Positions 7,963 through 15,792 of a DNA stretch of 22,369 bases are shown here, piece by piece. The position numbers and the translations under genes are program-made. This DNA comes from Planctomycetaceae bacterium UBA969 (GTDB lineage: Bacteria > Planctomycetota > Planctomycetia > Gemmatales > Gemmataceae): assembly GCA_002303765.1 (NCBI GenBank), contig DBCB01000046.1, positions 1 to 22,369 on the forward strand. The letters run 5' to 3'. Position 1 is the stretch's first letter; every line of letters begins with the position of its first letter. Under the pieces are notes generated by a model. The model did not search any database. It was not told where the DNA came from and was given only the letters and a program-made list of their open reading frames with translations.

Positions 7963-9006
7963 TTGTCATTAAGGATGATGAGGTGTGCTTTGGATGTTGT
8001 AACAGGCGCGAGCGGATTATTAGGCAGCCATGTTGTGGAAAAGCTTGTAAAGCAAGGCCGTAGCGTGCGGGCTTTGGTTCGATCTAGCAGCGACACCTCG
8101 TTTTTAGAAAGCCTTGGGGTTGAGGTTTTAAAGGGCAGTTTGATCGATCAGGAATTTTTGAATCATGCTTTAAAAGGTTGTAACACACTTTACCATTGTG
8201 CTGCCAAGGTTGGGGAGTGGGGGCCTTGGCAAGAATTTGTTGAGAATATTATTAAACCAGTGGAATCCCTGGTCATTGCCTGCACCGTTAACAAAGTGCA
8301 AAAAGTTGCTCATGTCAGTTCGATTACGGTTTACGGACATCCCAAAGATAGTAGTTTTCCGATTGATGAATTTGCGCCTACGGGCCAATATTTATGGCGG
8401 GCAGACAATTATATTCGTGCAAAATTGCAGACAGAAGCCCTTTGGAAAAAGTATCAAGGTGAGATCACGATTCTGAGGCCCACTTGGTTTTTTGGCCCCA
8501 GAGATCGCACCTCTTTGCCCAGGGTACTTGCTGCATTCAGGTTGAACCGCATTGCCCAGGCAGGCGATGGGTCAAACATGCTCAATGTCCTTTATGTGGG
8601 CGATGTTGCAGATGGCGTTATCAAAGCGGGGCAGAATCCAAAATCCGCAGGAAAAATTTACAACTTAAGTAACCCAGGTGAGATAACCCAAAAAGAGTTT
8701 TTAGCATTGCTTTCAGATTCCCTTGGGTATCCCAGAGTGCGGAAAGTTTACTCTGTTCGCATGGCATATATTGCAGGATTCGTATCCGAATTTATAGGCA
8801 AATTGATTCTGCTAAAAAGGCCCCCTCATATCACGCGCTATAGCGTTGGGTTGGTAACACGAAGCAATAAATTTGATATTTCGAATGCAATGAATGATCT
8901 GGGTTGGCAGCCAACAACCCCTGTTTGTGATGCGGTTAAAGGGACCATTGAATGGTATTTTGGGTCTGCAAAAAGGCCTGGGCCTCTCGCAAGGAGTTTG
9001 ACATGA
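7963..9006 (+). CDS. NAD-dependent epimerase/dehydratase (3-beta-HSD-like extended SDR)
   Basis: An extended SDR with the Rossmann motif TGASGLLG (residues 14-21 from the start chosen here), a Ser pair at about 119-120 (VSSITVYG) and the catalytic YIRAK (Tyr150, Lys154). RPTWFFGPRD follows, and the C-terminal half is substrate-binding. I choose TTG at 7963 because AAAGGGG (7951-7957) lies five bases ahead and because family members have roughly a dozen residues or fewer before the Gly-rich motif. ATGs at 7975 and 7978 are alternatives; the ATG at 7900 would add an unlikely 21-residue leader. The stop overlaps the next start as ATGA (9003-9006), implying translational coupling to pyrF. Likely substrates are nucleotide sugars or sterol/isoprenoid-like alcohols; the sequence does not decide. 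Confidence 0.87.
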   Translation: MSLRMMRCALDVVTGASGLLGSHVVEKLVKQGRSVRALVRSSSDTSFLESLGVEVLKGSLIDQEFLNHALKGCNTLYHCAAKVGEWGPWQEFVENIIKPVESLVIACTVNKVQKVAHVSSITVYGHPKDSSFPIDEFAPTGQYLWRADNYIRAKLQTEALWKKYQGEITILRPTWFFGPRDRTSLPRVLAAFRLNRIAQAGDGSNMLNVLYVGDVADGVIKAGQNPKSAGKIYNLSNPGEITQKEFLALLSDSLGYPRVRKVYSVRMAYIAGFVSEFIGKLILLKRPPHITRYSVGLVTRSNKFDISNAMNDLGWQPTTPVCDAVKGTIEWYFGSAKRPGPLARSLT

Positions 9007-9905
9007 ATTTTTCGGACAGGCTTGCAGAAAAAATCATCCTGAAGAAAACTCCCTTATGTGTGGGCCTTGATCCTCGCTGGGAAAGTCTTCCCAAAGCGAT
9101 TCGCAGCAAGTTTGCGGATGCCACCCCGGAAGCCGTCGCTGAAGCTTATCTCGAGTTTTGTTCCGAAGTGTTGGATATCGTTGCACCATTGGTGCCCGTG
9201 GTGAAACCACAGAGCGCTTTTTTTGAAAACTGTGGACCCAAAGGGATGGAAGTGCTGCGCAAGTTGCTGCAGCATGCGAGGTCTCTAGGGTTAATTACTA
9301 TAATGGATAATAAGAGGGGCGATATCGCTAGTACTGCCACCGCCTATGCAGAGGCTGTATTTGGTGGGCAAGTAGGGAGTCATGAATACGCCAGCTGGCC
9401 TGCCGACTCTATGACGGTTAATCCCTATCTAGGTTTTGATGCAGTGGAACCTTTCTTGAAAGCAGCCAGGAAAGTGAATGGCGGAATCTTTTTGCTGGTT
9501 CGAACCAGTAATCCTGGGGCCAAGTTGTTTCAAGATATTGAGTCTTCTGGTAAACCGCTTTATCACCATGTTGCAAAGTCACTTGCTAAATGGAATGAAG
9601 GGCATATCGGAGAATGCGGGTTGGGCGATGCTGGGGCTGTTGTCGGGGCGACATTTCCGCAAGAAGCTGCTGCTTTACGAGCAGAGTTTCCTCAGGTGTG
9701 GTTTTTGGTTCCAGGGTTTGGTGCGCAGGGCGGTGGCCTTGATGAGGTCCGGCCTTCGTTTCGTGAGGATGGTTTGGGGGCAATTGTTAACAGTTCCCGC
9801 GGGGTTACTTTTCCCACTTCTCCCGATGATCCCGATTGGAAAAGTTCGATTCGGAAAGCTGCGTTACAATCAGCACAGGCATTGGGTTCGCTTTTGAAAA
9901 TTTGA
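9003..9905 (+). CDS. pyrF: Orotidine 5'-phosphate decarboxylase, type 2
   Basis: The enzyme of the last step of UMP synthesis, converting OMP to UMP and CO2. It has 300 residues, longer than the type 1 form of about 230-240, with the conserved residues in place: GLDP at 21-24, VVKPQSAFFE at 67-76 and the catalytic DNKRGDI at 102-108 (Asp102, Lys104, Asp107), the D-x-K-x-x-D charge network of the family. PGFGAQGG near the C-terminus is part of the phosphate-binding region. The start overlaps the stop of the epimerase gene by four bases (ATGA); an upstream in-frame ATG at 8952 lies inside that gene and can be dismissed. The multiheme cytochrome gene follows after 21 bases. No functional link with its neighbours is obvious. 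Confidence 0.95.
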   Translation: MNFSDRLAEKIILKKTPLCVGLDPRWESLPKAIRSKFADATPEAVAEAYLEFCSEVLDIVAPLVPVVKPQSAFFENCGPKGMEVLRKLLQHARSLGLITIMDNKRGDIASTATAYAEAVFGGQVGSHEYASWPADSMTVNPYLGFDAVEPFLKAARKVNGGIFLLVRTSNPGAKLFQDIESSGKPLYHHVAKSLAKWNEGHIGECGLGDAGAVVGATFPQEAAALRAEFPQVWFLVPGFGAQGGGLDEVRPSFREDGLGAIVNSSRGVTFPTSPDDPDWKSSIRKAALQSAQALGSLLKI

Positions 9906-9926
9906 TTAAGACTGGATAAATCGCCC

Positions 9927-11423
9927 ATGCGCATTCCGGTTCTAGCAGTTTTGACTTTAACAATTCTAATGGGCTTTTTGCCTCACACTTTATTGGTTTG
10001 GATCCAACAAATTCCTGTTGTGCAGATTCTTATTGTTGGCCCTGATGGCCCCATCGAAGGGGCGTTTATTACTTTTGAAAATAATCCTGATCTATATGAA
10101 ACGGATGTATTGGGCCGTTGCGATATCCCAAACCCTTTAGCGGATACCAAGTTTGCGGTTGCTTGCGAAGGGTACTTCATTGCGCATGATCGGCTTAAAA
10201 AGAAAGGGAATACGGTTCGACTAAAAAAAACACCGACTGGAGATGCTGTCGATTATGAATGGGTTCATCCTTTGGAAGGGGAGCAAAATTGTGCGAGTTG
10301 CCATGCTCAGATTGCACAGCAATGGGCACAAAGCGGGCATTCTTTTAGTAGTTCAAGTCATCGATTACTTGACATGTATTCGGATATAAAAAAAGGTGGA
10401 GAGGTTGTAAAGGGGTGGAGCCTTTCGCGAGATCTTCCGGAAGGTAAGACTGTTTGTGCGTCATGTCATGCCCCCGGAGTTGGAGCGGGGCAACCGGGAT
10501 TGGAAGATATCTCTGAAGTTAGCGGGATCAATAAGCTGGGGGTGCATTGTGATTTTTGTCATAAGGTTGCGGCGGTTAAAAAAGAGGGAGTAGGTTTGTC
10601 GCATGGCAGAGATTTGTTTAGATTGGCTCGCCCAGAAAAAGGGCAGGTGTTTTTTGGCCCAATCAAAGATGCGACTCGAGATGATAACTCTTTTAGTCCG
10701 GTGTACCAACAAAGCCTTTATTGCGCTTCCTGCCATGAAGGGACTTTGTTTGGAATGCATGTCTATTCAACTTTTTCAGAGTGGCAGAAAAGCCCCGCTG
10801 CTGCAAAAGGGTTGCAATGTCAGGCATGCCATATGAAGCCTGATGGGCATTTTAAAAATATTGCTCCGGGCAAGGGCGGCATTGTTCGTGAAGCCAAGGG
10901 ATTGGCATCGCACCAGATAATGCCTGATGGATTACAGCAGATGTTGCAAAGTTCGATTCAACATGAAGAGGAAGTTGTTCGGGGCGAAACTGAATGTGTG
11001 GTAAAAGTGCAGTTAAAAGCGGTGAATGTGGGGCACAAAGTTCCCACAGGGTACATCGACCGGCATATGATATTGCTGGTGAGAGCGAAGTTTCAGGGGG
11101 AAGATTTTAAACCAATCGATGGCCCGACCTTGCCAGCTTGGGTTGATAAAACGCTTATGGGAAATGCAGGGGTATTATTTGGCAGGCCCCTGTTGAGTGC
11201 AGATAAGCAGGGAATTCAGCCTTTTTGGCAGGGAGGTACAGACTTTGTGGATTCCAGATTGGAGCCTGAGATGGCTAAAGTCTGGGCCTGGAGATTCCCG
11301 CACAAAATCGAATCAGTGCAGATTAGCTTGATTTATAGGCCATTCTGGAAAGAACAACAATTGATCAAACAGTGGGTTAATCAAGATATCGTTGTGTTTG
11401 AGAAATCGTTGGTCATTAAATAA
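9927..11423 (+). CDS. Five-heme c-type cytochrome with N-terminal Ig-like domain
   Basis: A 498-residue exported protein. The first 30 residues hold a hydrophobic signal or anchor. Residues about 32-101 look like a carboxypeptidase-regulatory/Cna-B-like beta domain (VQILIVGPDGPIEGAFITF start). Five CxxCH heme sites follow, at Cys122, Cys177, Cys208, Cys266 and Cys298. The C-terminal 190 residues are heme-free and include GHKVPTGYIDRH (369-380), a segment typical of cytochrome c554-like multiheme proteins of planctomycetes and other environmental bacteria. Hemes would be attached after export, so the protein should act in the periplasm or on the outer face of the membrane in electron transfer. 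Partner unknown; no c-type maturation genes are nearby. The start ATG has no clear ribosome binding site. Confidence 0.9.
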   Translation: MRIPVLAVLTLTILMGFLPHTLLVWIQQIPVVQILIVGPDGPIEGAFITFENNPDLYETDVLGRCDIPNPLADTKFAVACEGYFIAHDRLKKKGNTVRLKKTPTGDAVDYEWVHPLEGEQNCASCHAQIAQQWAQSGHSFSSSSHRLLDMYSDIKKGGEVVKGWSLSRDLPEGKTVCASCHAPGVGAGQPGLEDISEVSGINKLGVHCDFCHKVAAVKKEGVGLSHGRDLFRLARPEKGQVFFGPIKDATRDDNSFSPVYQQSLYCASCHEGTLFGMHVYSTFSEWQKSPAAAKGLQCQACHMKPDGHFKNIAPGKGGIVREAKGLASHQIMPDGLQQMLQSSIQHEEEVVRGETECVVKVQLKAVNVGHKVPTGYIDRHMILLVRAKFQGEDFKPIDGPTLPAWVDKTLMGNAGVLFGRPLLSADKQGIQPFWQGGTDFVDSRLEPEMAKVWAWRFPHKIESVQISLIYRPFWKEQQLIKQWVNQDIVVFEKSLVIK

Positions 11424-11589
11424 CAGCATTCCTTTGGTTTGTTTAAACAAGGGGATTTGATGAAGTCTTTCTTCTTAGTTTAAAAGTTTTTGTGGTTTGG
11501 CTTGCTAATACCACCCTGTTTCCCCTAAACTGCAAGATCGTAGGAAAATTGTATTTGTTAATAGGCATCAGGATGGATGGCAAAAATCT
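11424..11589. other. Intergenic region between cytochrome and XPB helicase genes
   Basis: These 166 bases hold the perfect 12-base palindrome TTGTTTAAACAA (11439-11450). It sits inside a possible weak hairpin (CCTTTG at 11431-11436 with CAAGGG at 11448-11453, one G-T pair) without a T run. A promoter for the helicase unit should lie here, but I cannot pick one. AGGATGG at 11571-11577 is rather far ahead of the helicase ATG. Confidence 0.35.
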
Positions 11590-13314
11590 ATGACTTATGA
11601 CCCGACTAATCCGCTTATTGTTCAAGGTGACCGTTCTGTTTTATTAGAAGTTGATAACCCTAAGTATGCGCAGGCTCGTGAAGCACTTGCGCCCTTCGCA
11701 GAATTGGAAAAAAGCCCTGAGCATATCCATACCTATCGTCTTTCCAATCTATCTTTATGGAATGCGGCTGCTTCTGGTTTGACCGCTGCGGCTATGGTCG
11801 AGGTGCTTAAAACCTATTCCAAGTTTCCCCTGCCTGCCACGATAAGTGCAGATATTTTTGAAGTAGTAGGGCGTTATGGGCGGGTTTGTATTAGGCGATC
11901 TGATCAGCTTGATCCAAAATCCAATAGCCATATGCTTTTGATGGTTTGCGAAGATGCTCATTTAATGGAAGAGCTTTCACGCCAGCCCAAGTTGAAAGAG
12001 TATCTGCATGAACGCGTAAACAAAAAAAGCTACTTGGTCGAACCATCATTCCGAGGCGTGTTGAAGCAAGCGTTGATAATGATTGGTTATCCTGCGGAAG
12101 ATCTTGCAGGTTATACCGAGGGAGCGAATTTAGACATTGGATTAAGGAAAGTATGCAAGTCGGGGGTTCCGTTTAATGTTCGTGATTACCAGAATGAGGC
12201 TTGCGAAGTATTTCATGCAGGTGGTGATGTTCGCGGTGGTAGTGGAGTAATCGTGCTGCCTTGTGGTGCCGGGAAGACCATCGTGGGCATTGTTGCGATG
12301 AGTATGTTGAAAAAGAACACTCTGGTTTTATCGACGGGTATTACAGCGGTAAAGCAATGGCATCGAGAAATTCTTGATAAAACGGATATTCCGGAACATC
12401 TGATAGCTGAATATACAGGCGAATCGAAGGCGATTGCGCCGGTAACAATAGCCACTTATCAAATCTTGACATATAGGCCCGAGAAGTCTGATGAGTTTCC
12501 TCACTTTAAATTATTTGATAGTCAGGATTGGGGCTTGATCGTTTACGATGAAGTGCATCTTTTGCCCGCTCCAGTATTTCGGGTTACTGCCCAGATTCAA
12601 GCAAGGCGAAGGCTTGGACTTACTGCAACCTTGGTAAGAGAAGATGGCAGAGAAACCGATGTGTTTAGTTTGATTGGCCCCAAGAAATATGATGTGCCAT
12701 GGCGTGAACTTGAAACTAAGGGTTGGATTGCAGAAGCATCCTGCACCGAGGTCAGGGTTGGTTTGATTGAATCGGATCGCATGGATTATGCAGTTGCAGA
12801 ATGGCGCAACAAATACAGGCTTGCAAGCGAAAATATTGCTAAGGAAGATATGGTTGCAGCCCTGTTAAATAACTACGGTGACAAAAGAGTATTGATTATC
12901 GGTCAGTATTTAAAGCAATTGCGTCAGCTTAGAGATAGATTTGATATACCATTAATCACCGGGCAGACTCCGAATTCTGAGCGTGAAGAGTTGTATGCAA
13001 AATTCAGAACAGGCGAAATAAAGAGTCTGATTCTTTCCAAGGTGGGAAACTTTGCACTCGATCTTCCCGATGCAAATGTGCTGATTCAGGTGTCGGGTAC
13101 TTTTGGTTCCAGGCAGGAAGAAGCCCAGAGGTTGGGTAGAATTCTGAGGCCAAAACCAAGCGGTGAAGTAGCTTATTTTTATACATTGGTCACGCGGGAC
13201 ACCCGTGAACAGGATTTTGCGCACCATCGCCAAATGTTTCTTACCGAACAGGGCTATAGTTATAATGTAATGGATGGTGATGCGTTGCTTAGTGAATTCG
13301 GTTGTTCAGTTTAA
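11590..13314 (+). CDS. XPB/ERCC3-type superfamily 2 DNA helicase
   Basis: The 574-residue protein matches bacterial XPB (the family of mycobacterial XPB), a 3'-5' ATP-dependent DNA helicase linked to DNA repair. Order: a Helicase_C_3-like domain (about 8-102); a small beta-alpha-beta-alpha module (about 113-172, ending GYPAEDLAGY); then the two-lobed helicase core. Core motifs: LPCGAGKT (223-230, Walker A), VYDEVHLL (318-325, DEVH box), GLTATLVREDGRETD (343-357, motif III plus the RED motif specific to XPB) and EEAQRLGRILRPK (510-522, motif VI). It starts a three-gene unit: the 80-residue gene follows after 20 bases and the helicase-associated gene 2 bases later. Both partners share domains with the N-terminal third of this protein. 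No XPD, UvrABC or Bax1-type nuclease gene is in the window. Confidence 0.93.
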   Translation: MTYDPTNPLIVQGDRSVLLEVDNPKYAQAREALAPFAELEKSPEHIHTYRLSNLSLWNAAASGLTAAAMVEVLKTYSKFPLPATISADIFEVVGRYGRVCIRRSDQLDPKSNSHMLLMVCEDAHLMEELSRQPKLKEYLHERVNKKSYLVEPSFRGVLKQALIMIGYPAEDLAGYTEGANLDIGLRKVCKSGVPFNVRDYQNEACEVFHAGGDVRGGSGVIVLPCGAGKTIVGIVAMSMLKKNTLVLSTGITAVKQWHREILDKTDIPEHLIAEYTGESKAIAPVTIATYQILTYRPEKSDEFPHFKLFDSQDWGLIVYDEVHLLPAPVFRVTAQIQARRRLGLTATLVREDGRETDVFSLIGPKKYDVPWRELETKGWIAEASCTEVRVGLIESDRMDYAVAEWRNKYRLASENIAKEDMVAALLNNYGDKRVLIIGQYLKQLRQLRDRFDIPLITGQTPNSEREELYAKFRTGEIKSLILSKVGNFALDLPDANVLIQVSGTFGSRQEEAQRLGRILRPKPSGEVAYFYTLVTRDTREQDFAHHRQMFLTEQGYSYNVMDGDALLSEFGCSV

Positions 13315-13334
13315 GAAAGGTAATGCGAAAATAA

Positions 13335-13577
13335 ATGCTGATTGTATCCAATAAAACAAGTATTGCCCGGATTCCCGTAAAGTTGCATCGAAGGGTATGC
13401 CTGGTGCTTACTGAAGATGCCTTGCTTGCAGAAGAGATCCTAGCTCGAAAGAAGCTTGCATCCGATATATCCGGAAGATTAACCAACGAGGTTCTTTTAG
13501 TTAGAACAGGCAGGCTTGAAAGCGTTGTTGCGGAACTTCAGCGCATGGGTCACACTCCTCAGGTATTACAGCGCTGA
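13335..13577 (+). CDS. 80-residue stand-alone accessory module of the XPB operon
   Basis: This small protein looks genuine because it fits tightly between two related genes (20 and 2 bases away) and because its sequence recurs in both neighbours. Residues about 21-78 align gaplessly with XPB residues 115-172 and with residues 670-727 of the downstream protein. Shared positions against XPB include E27, D28, A29, E33, E34, K40, L41, R48, L55, V56, L68 and G72. Against the partner they include V24, E27, L30, I35, A42, I45, R48, L49, L54, V56, L61, E62, L68, G72 and H73. The predicted fold is beta-alpha-beta-alpha. In XPB this segment precedes the helicase core, where archaeal XPB has its damage-recognition domain. 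I infer a free accessory or DNA-contacting subunit of the XPB complex. AGAAAGG lies about 13 bases ahead of the ATG. No experimental function known to me. Confidence 0.75.
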   Translation: MLIVSNKTSIARIPVKLHRRVCLVLTEDALLAEEILARKKLASDISGRLTNEVLLVRTGRLESVVAELQRMGHTPQVLQR

Positions 13578-13579
13578 AA

Positions 13580-15781
13580 ATGACAGAACCCATCCAGAAA
13601 ATATGGCCTGAACTTGTTCGTCTTATTCTTGGCCGCTATGACGAAAAATTGTTGCGCGAAGTCGTGCAAAGATTCCTTCGCCCTAGAAATCAATGGCCTG
13701 TTGAAGAGCTTATCGACCGTTGCGTGGAAGCATTCGATAACACGGTTTTGCTAAATCGCAGATTAAAAGAACTTGATGAATCGCGTAAAACTCTTCTTGC
13801 TGCTTTGGCCCAATCCGGACAATGCAAATGGAAGCTTGGGCAGTTGATTGAGATTAGTATGTGCTTGGGGCAGGATGATGGTTTGTCTGCTGTATTTGAT
13901 CTGCTGAACCAAGGGTTTTTACTGCCTGATGTTGTCAACCTTGAACAAAAGGATCGACTTCCAAAACCTTGCAAAAGCCCTTACATCAAAAGTTTTGAGC
14001 AGTGGATTGGGTTTCCCGGCCCTGAAGGATTGGCGATTTTCCTGCCTCCCCCCATCAGCCAAAGGTCGATAGCTTTCCCTTTATCCTTGCCCCAAAAATA
14101 CGAACCACCCGAAGGCGCGGAAATCCTTGAACCCGACCCCATTGCGCCTGTCCTTCAAGCTGATGGTATGGAGTTTCCTCTTCGAATGTCGGTTCTTTTG
14201 CAGATGGTTCATAAAGATCCGCTGCGCAAAAATCAGCAGGGTGGGTTTTTCAAAAGAGATCTCGAAAATCTTCGTGCCAATTCCATGCTTTCTGCTGATC
14301 CATCAGACCGCTTAATCGAAGTTCCTGATCTCGGTATTCTTTTAACTGAAATAGGTTTGAAACTGGGCGTTCTTGTTCCCAAAGAAAGTGAATTGCACCC
14401 TGGAACTTTTCCCGCTTCTTGGGATGAAGGCTTGCTTGCAGTGCTGACTGAAATTTGGGCTGCGCTTCCCGCAATTGATTCTTGGAACCCTTCCACCGGC
14501 CTAAATGATAATCCTGAAGATCGAAGCAACCCCTACAACTCGGCTTGCCTTGTTGCGGTTCTTGCACTTGGCAATCTTCCCTCTAATCAGTGGGTGGATC
14601 CCGAACTTCTTGAATCCTGGGTGATTGATCATCATCCTTATTGGAAAGACCGGGAATCGATCAGGCCTTCCAGATTAAAAGGGTGGTTGGTTAAATTTCT
14701 TCTAGGCATCGCATTTCAAATTCGGATGATCCAGGCAACCAAGTTGCTGGGCGGAAAATATTTGGTCAGGCTCAGCCCCGTGGGGAGATCTATTCTTGGA
14801 ATACAGAAAGAAAATGATCTCCAAGATGTGATTGCAAAAACTTTGCTGGTGCAGCCCAATCTTGAAATTCTTGCTTTTCGCCAAGGATTGAATCCGGCAC
14901 TTGCAAGAGACCTTACCAATCTCGCAACTTTGAAAAGCATTGGCCCCGCTTGCCAGTTGTTGTTGGAACCCGAATCGGTCTATTTTGCTTTGGAAACAGG
15001 CTTACGCTACGAAGATATTTGCGGATTACTGGAAAGGCATGGCACTCGTCCAACCCCACAAGCGGTATTGGATGCCATTAAAACTTGGTCGAATAAACAT
15101 GAACGAATAACGATTTATGCCTCTGCAACGCTATTGGAATTCCCAACTGCACAAGATCTCGAGAACGCACTTTCGCGTGGGTTGCCTGCATTAAAAATTT
15201 CGGATCGCTTTGCAGTTGCTACAAGTGAAGAAGGTATTGATTTTAGCCAGTATAGATTGACTGCGACCAGAGATTATGGGTTGATGCCTGAAAAATGTGT
15301 GCAAGTTGAGAGTGATGGCGTGACACTTGTTGTTGATATAAGCAGGTCTGATCTTTTACTTGAAACAGAGTTGCCCAGATTTGCAGATTTTGTTGAAGAT
15401 GCTTCATCGCAGCAAAGAAGAGTTTATAAGCTTAGCCCCGAGACGCTGAAAAAGGCCGATCAGGTTGGCTATACCCCAACAGCCTTGGACGATTGGTTTC
15501 AACAAAGGTTGGGGCATTCGCTGACCCCCGCAATTCAATTGATTCTTGGTGCAAAATCGGATGCAGTTCCTCCAAGTTTTGAAACCATGTTGGTCGTGCA
15601 TTTAGAAAATGAACTGATCACCGATGGAATTATGCAATGGCCTGAAACAGCGCAGTGGATTCATTCCCGACTAGGGCCCTGTGCTCTAACTGTTAATAGC
15701 GAATCATTAGAGAAATTAAGGAAAGCACTCTTACAAGCTGGCCATAAACTAGTTGAATCTAGTCCCGTACAAGAAGCATGA
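13580..15781 (+). CDS. Helicase-associated protein with Helicase_C_3-like domains (XPB partner)
   Basis: A 733-residue protein without Walker motifs, so not itself a helicase. The N-terminal half (1-410) is mostly helical with possible winged-helix segments and is otherwise unassigned. Residues about 420-515 match the Helicase_C_3 pattern (LLVQPNLEIL, then ESVYFALETGL and RPTPQAV). Residues about 575-660 look like a second, diverged copy (SDGVTLVVD, then YKLSPETLKKADQVGYTP). Residues 668-727 match the 80-residue protein encoded just upstream. Actinobacteria place a protein of this family beside XPB (Rv0862c next to Rv0861c), which supports a working partnership. The ATG is two bases after the upstream stop, so translation is probably coupled. 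The likely role is a non-catalytic scaffold or DNA-binding partner in XPB-dependent repair; this is inference. Confidence 0.85.
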   Translation: MTEPIQKIWPELVRLILGRYDEKLLREVVQRFLRPRNQWPVEELIDRCVEAFDNTVLLNRRLKELDESRKTLLAALAQSGQCKWKLGQLIEISMCLGQDDGLSAVFDLLNQGFLLPDVVNLEQKDRLPKPCKSPYIKSFEQWIGFPGPEGLAIFLPPPISQRSIAFPLSLPQKYEPPEGAEILEPDPIAPVLQADGMEFPLRMSVLLQMVHKDPLRKNQQGGFFKRDLENLRANSMLSADPSDRLIEVPDLGILLTEIGLKLGVLVPKESELHPGTFPASWDEGLLAVLTEIWAALPAIDSWNPSTGLNDNPEDRSNPYNSACLVAVLALGNLPSNQWVDPELLESWVIDHHPYWKDRESIRPSRLKGWLVKFLLGIAFQIRMIQATKLLGGKYLVRLSPVGRSILGIQKENDLQDVIAKTLLVQPNLEILAFRQGLNPALARDLTNLATLKSIGPACQLLLEPESVYFALETGLRYEDICGLLERHGTRPTPQAVLDAIKTWSNKHERITIYASATLLEFPTAQDLENALSRGLPALKISDRFAVATSEEGIDFSQYRLTATRDYGLMPEKCVQVESDGVTLVVDISRSDLLLETELPRFADFVEDASSQQRRVYKLSPETLKKADQVGYTPTALDDWFQQRLGHSLTPAIQLILGAKSDAVPPSFETMLVVHLENELITDGIMQWPETAQWIHSRLGPCALTVNSESLEKLRKALLQAGHKLVESSPVQEA

Positions 15782-15792
15782 TGTTAAATTAG

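Noticed and set aside
9478..9897. Long open frame inside pyrF in another frame (139 codons)
   Set aside because: It is fully contained in pyrF, whose frame shows all catalytic motifs; the other frame has no recognisable domain.
11439..11450. Perfect palindrome TTGTTTAAACAA as an operator or terminator
   Set aside because: It occurs once, is AT-rich, lacks a T run after it and no regulator gene is nearby; chance is a fair explanation.
13580..15781. Reading the 733-residue protein as a helicase in its own right
   Set aside because: No Walker A, DEAD-type or motif VI sequence is present; only helicase-associated domains are visible.
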